Origin: Candidatus Bathyarchaeota archaeon CG07_land_8_20_14_0_80_47_9
GTDB lineage: Archaea; Thermoproteota; Bathyarchaeia; Bathyarchaeales; Bathycorpusculaceae
NCBI GenBank assembly: GCA_002779555.1
Contig: PEWI01000107.1
Location: forward strand, 1-5,141
Reading direction: 5' to 3'
Length of the DNA: 5,141 bases
Part shown: positions 4,733-5,141 of the stretch, piece by piece
Layout: each line of letters begins with the position of its first letter
Position numbering within the stretch: the first letter of the stretch is position 1
The notes under the pieces: model-generated
Databases searched by the model: none
Seen by the model: only the letters and a program-made list of their open reading frames with translations
What the model was told of the DNA's origin: nothing
Made by a program: the position numbers and the translations under genes

Positions 4733-5141
4733 TCAGAACGGTTTGTCCATCCCAAGCTGCTTCGCAATAGCCCGCAGCTCTTCCACGACCTTATTGTTCA
4801 AAGGAACGCCTAGTTTTGCTAGTCTCTCAGCCTCTTCGAACTCCTTTTCACCGTGAATGTAGATTCGGTTGGCTCCTTCGGCTTTCGGCGCATTTTTCAG
4901 GCGATGGATAAGGTCGTCCATGTCACGTTTGAACTCTTCTTTGGGGCGGAAGGCGTCGATGCGCATGGCTCCGAAGAAATGTCCAATCCCGGACGGAAAG
5001 GGTTTTCCATTCTCAGTTTTCGGGTAGACTCGATTCGCGTAGAGCGCGCCTGAAAGCAGTGCGCTGAAAATCTCCACGGCAAGTGCCAGACCGTAACCTT
5101 TGTGTCCACCAGACTCTTCCAGAGCGCCTCCCAAAGGAAGC
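4733..5141 (-). CDS. Malate/L-lactate/sulfolactate dehydrogenase family, C-terminal part
   Basis: The gene is open to the right edge, so only its last 136 codons are present. The frame continues upstream of the TTG at 5134 as ...LP, giving LPLGGALEESGGHKGYGLAL, an internal conserved block of the family, so that TTG is not a start. This SGGHKGYGLAL block, followed by VEIFSALLSGA, IGHFFGAMRIDAF and the C-terminal GEKEFEEAERLAKLGVPLN, identifies the Ldh_2-type NAD(P)-dependent 2-hydroxyacid dehydrogenases. These interconvert malate and oxaloacetate, sulfolactate and sulfopyruvate, or related pairs, and are unrelated to the classical Rossmann-fold malate dehydrogenases. Substrate specificity cannot be read from this fragment; malate dehydrogenase and ComC-like sulfolactate dehydrogenase are both possible. 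It ends KQLGMDKPF with TGA. No T-rich terminator is obvious in the 177 bp before the next minus-strand gene. Confidence 0.9.
   Translation of the reverse strand, partial: LPLGGALEESGGHKGYGLALAVEIFSALLSGALYANRVYPKTENGKPFPSGIGHFFGAMRIDAFRPKEEFKRDMDDLIHRLKNAPKAEGANRIYIHGEKEFEEAERLAKLGVPLNNKVVEELRAIAKQLGMDKPF

Noticed and set aside
5132..5134. TTG as a start codon for a 133-residue dehydrogenase-like protein
   Set aside because: The frame stays open to the window edge, and the residues around the TTG (LPLGG) belong to the conserved interior of the family, so the gene is truncated by the window.

Overview
The window looks archaeal. Small zinc-ribbon and desulforedoxin-type proteins are frequent, TATA-like boxes sit about 25-30 bp from inferred starts, Shine-Dalgarno sequences are of the GAGGTGA/AGGTGG type, and one lead gene appears to be translated from a leaderless GTG. 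The overall style suggests an uncultivated Thermoproteota/Bathyarchaeia-like lineage, but no marker gene fixes the taxonomy. I found no rRNA, tRNA, CRISPR array or insertion sequence.

Left half (1-3434, + strand): a tight three-gene operon. It holds (i) a two-helix membrane protein with a C-terminal zinc ribbon, (ii) a 542-residue secreted/membrane protein resembling the DUF2207 type, with a cytoplasmic winged-helix-like region and a tail in which 10 of 21 residues are Cys in CxC repeats, and (iii) a radical SAM enzyme with an N-terminal PqqD-like domain and a complete C-terminal SPASM domain. PqqD-like plus radical SAM plus SPASM is the architecture of peptide-modifying enzymes. The gene directly upstream ends in a low-complexity CxC tail predicted to face the cytosol. 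The best hypothesis for a new system is therefore that the radical SAM enzyme modifies this tail, a RiPP-like modification of a full-size membrane protein. The pairing and motifs are visible in the sequence; the modification is inferred.

Middle (3410-4210): a convergent GIY-YIG nuclease-family gene (- strand) overlaps the end of the radical SAM gene by 25 bp. A divergently placed + strand pair follows: a 66-residue winged-helix protein and a 39-residue stand-alone desulforedoxin-type iron-binding protein, the latter with a near-ideal ribosome binding site.

Right part (4229-5141, - strand): a protein with two zinc ribbons joined by a helix built from an 11-residue repeat. Its TATA-like box is embedded in a 7+6+7 inverted repeat, probably an operator. 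Last comes the C-terminal part of a malate/L-lactate/sulfolactate dehydrogenase (Ldh_2 family), cut by the window edge. The 177 bp between these two genes hold the promoter/operator and nothing else I can support.
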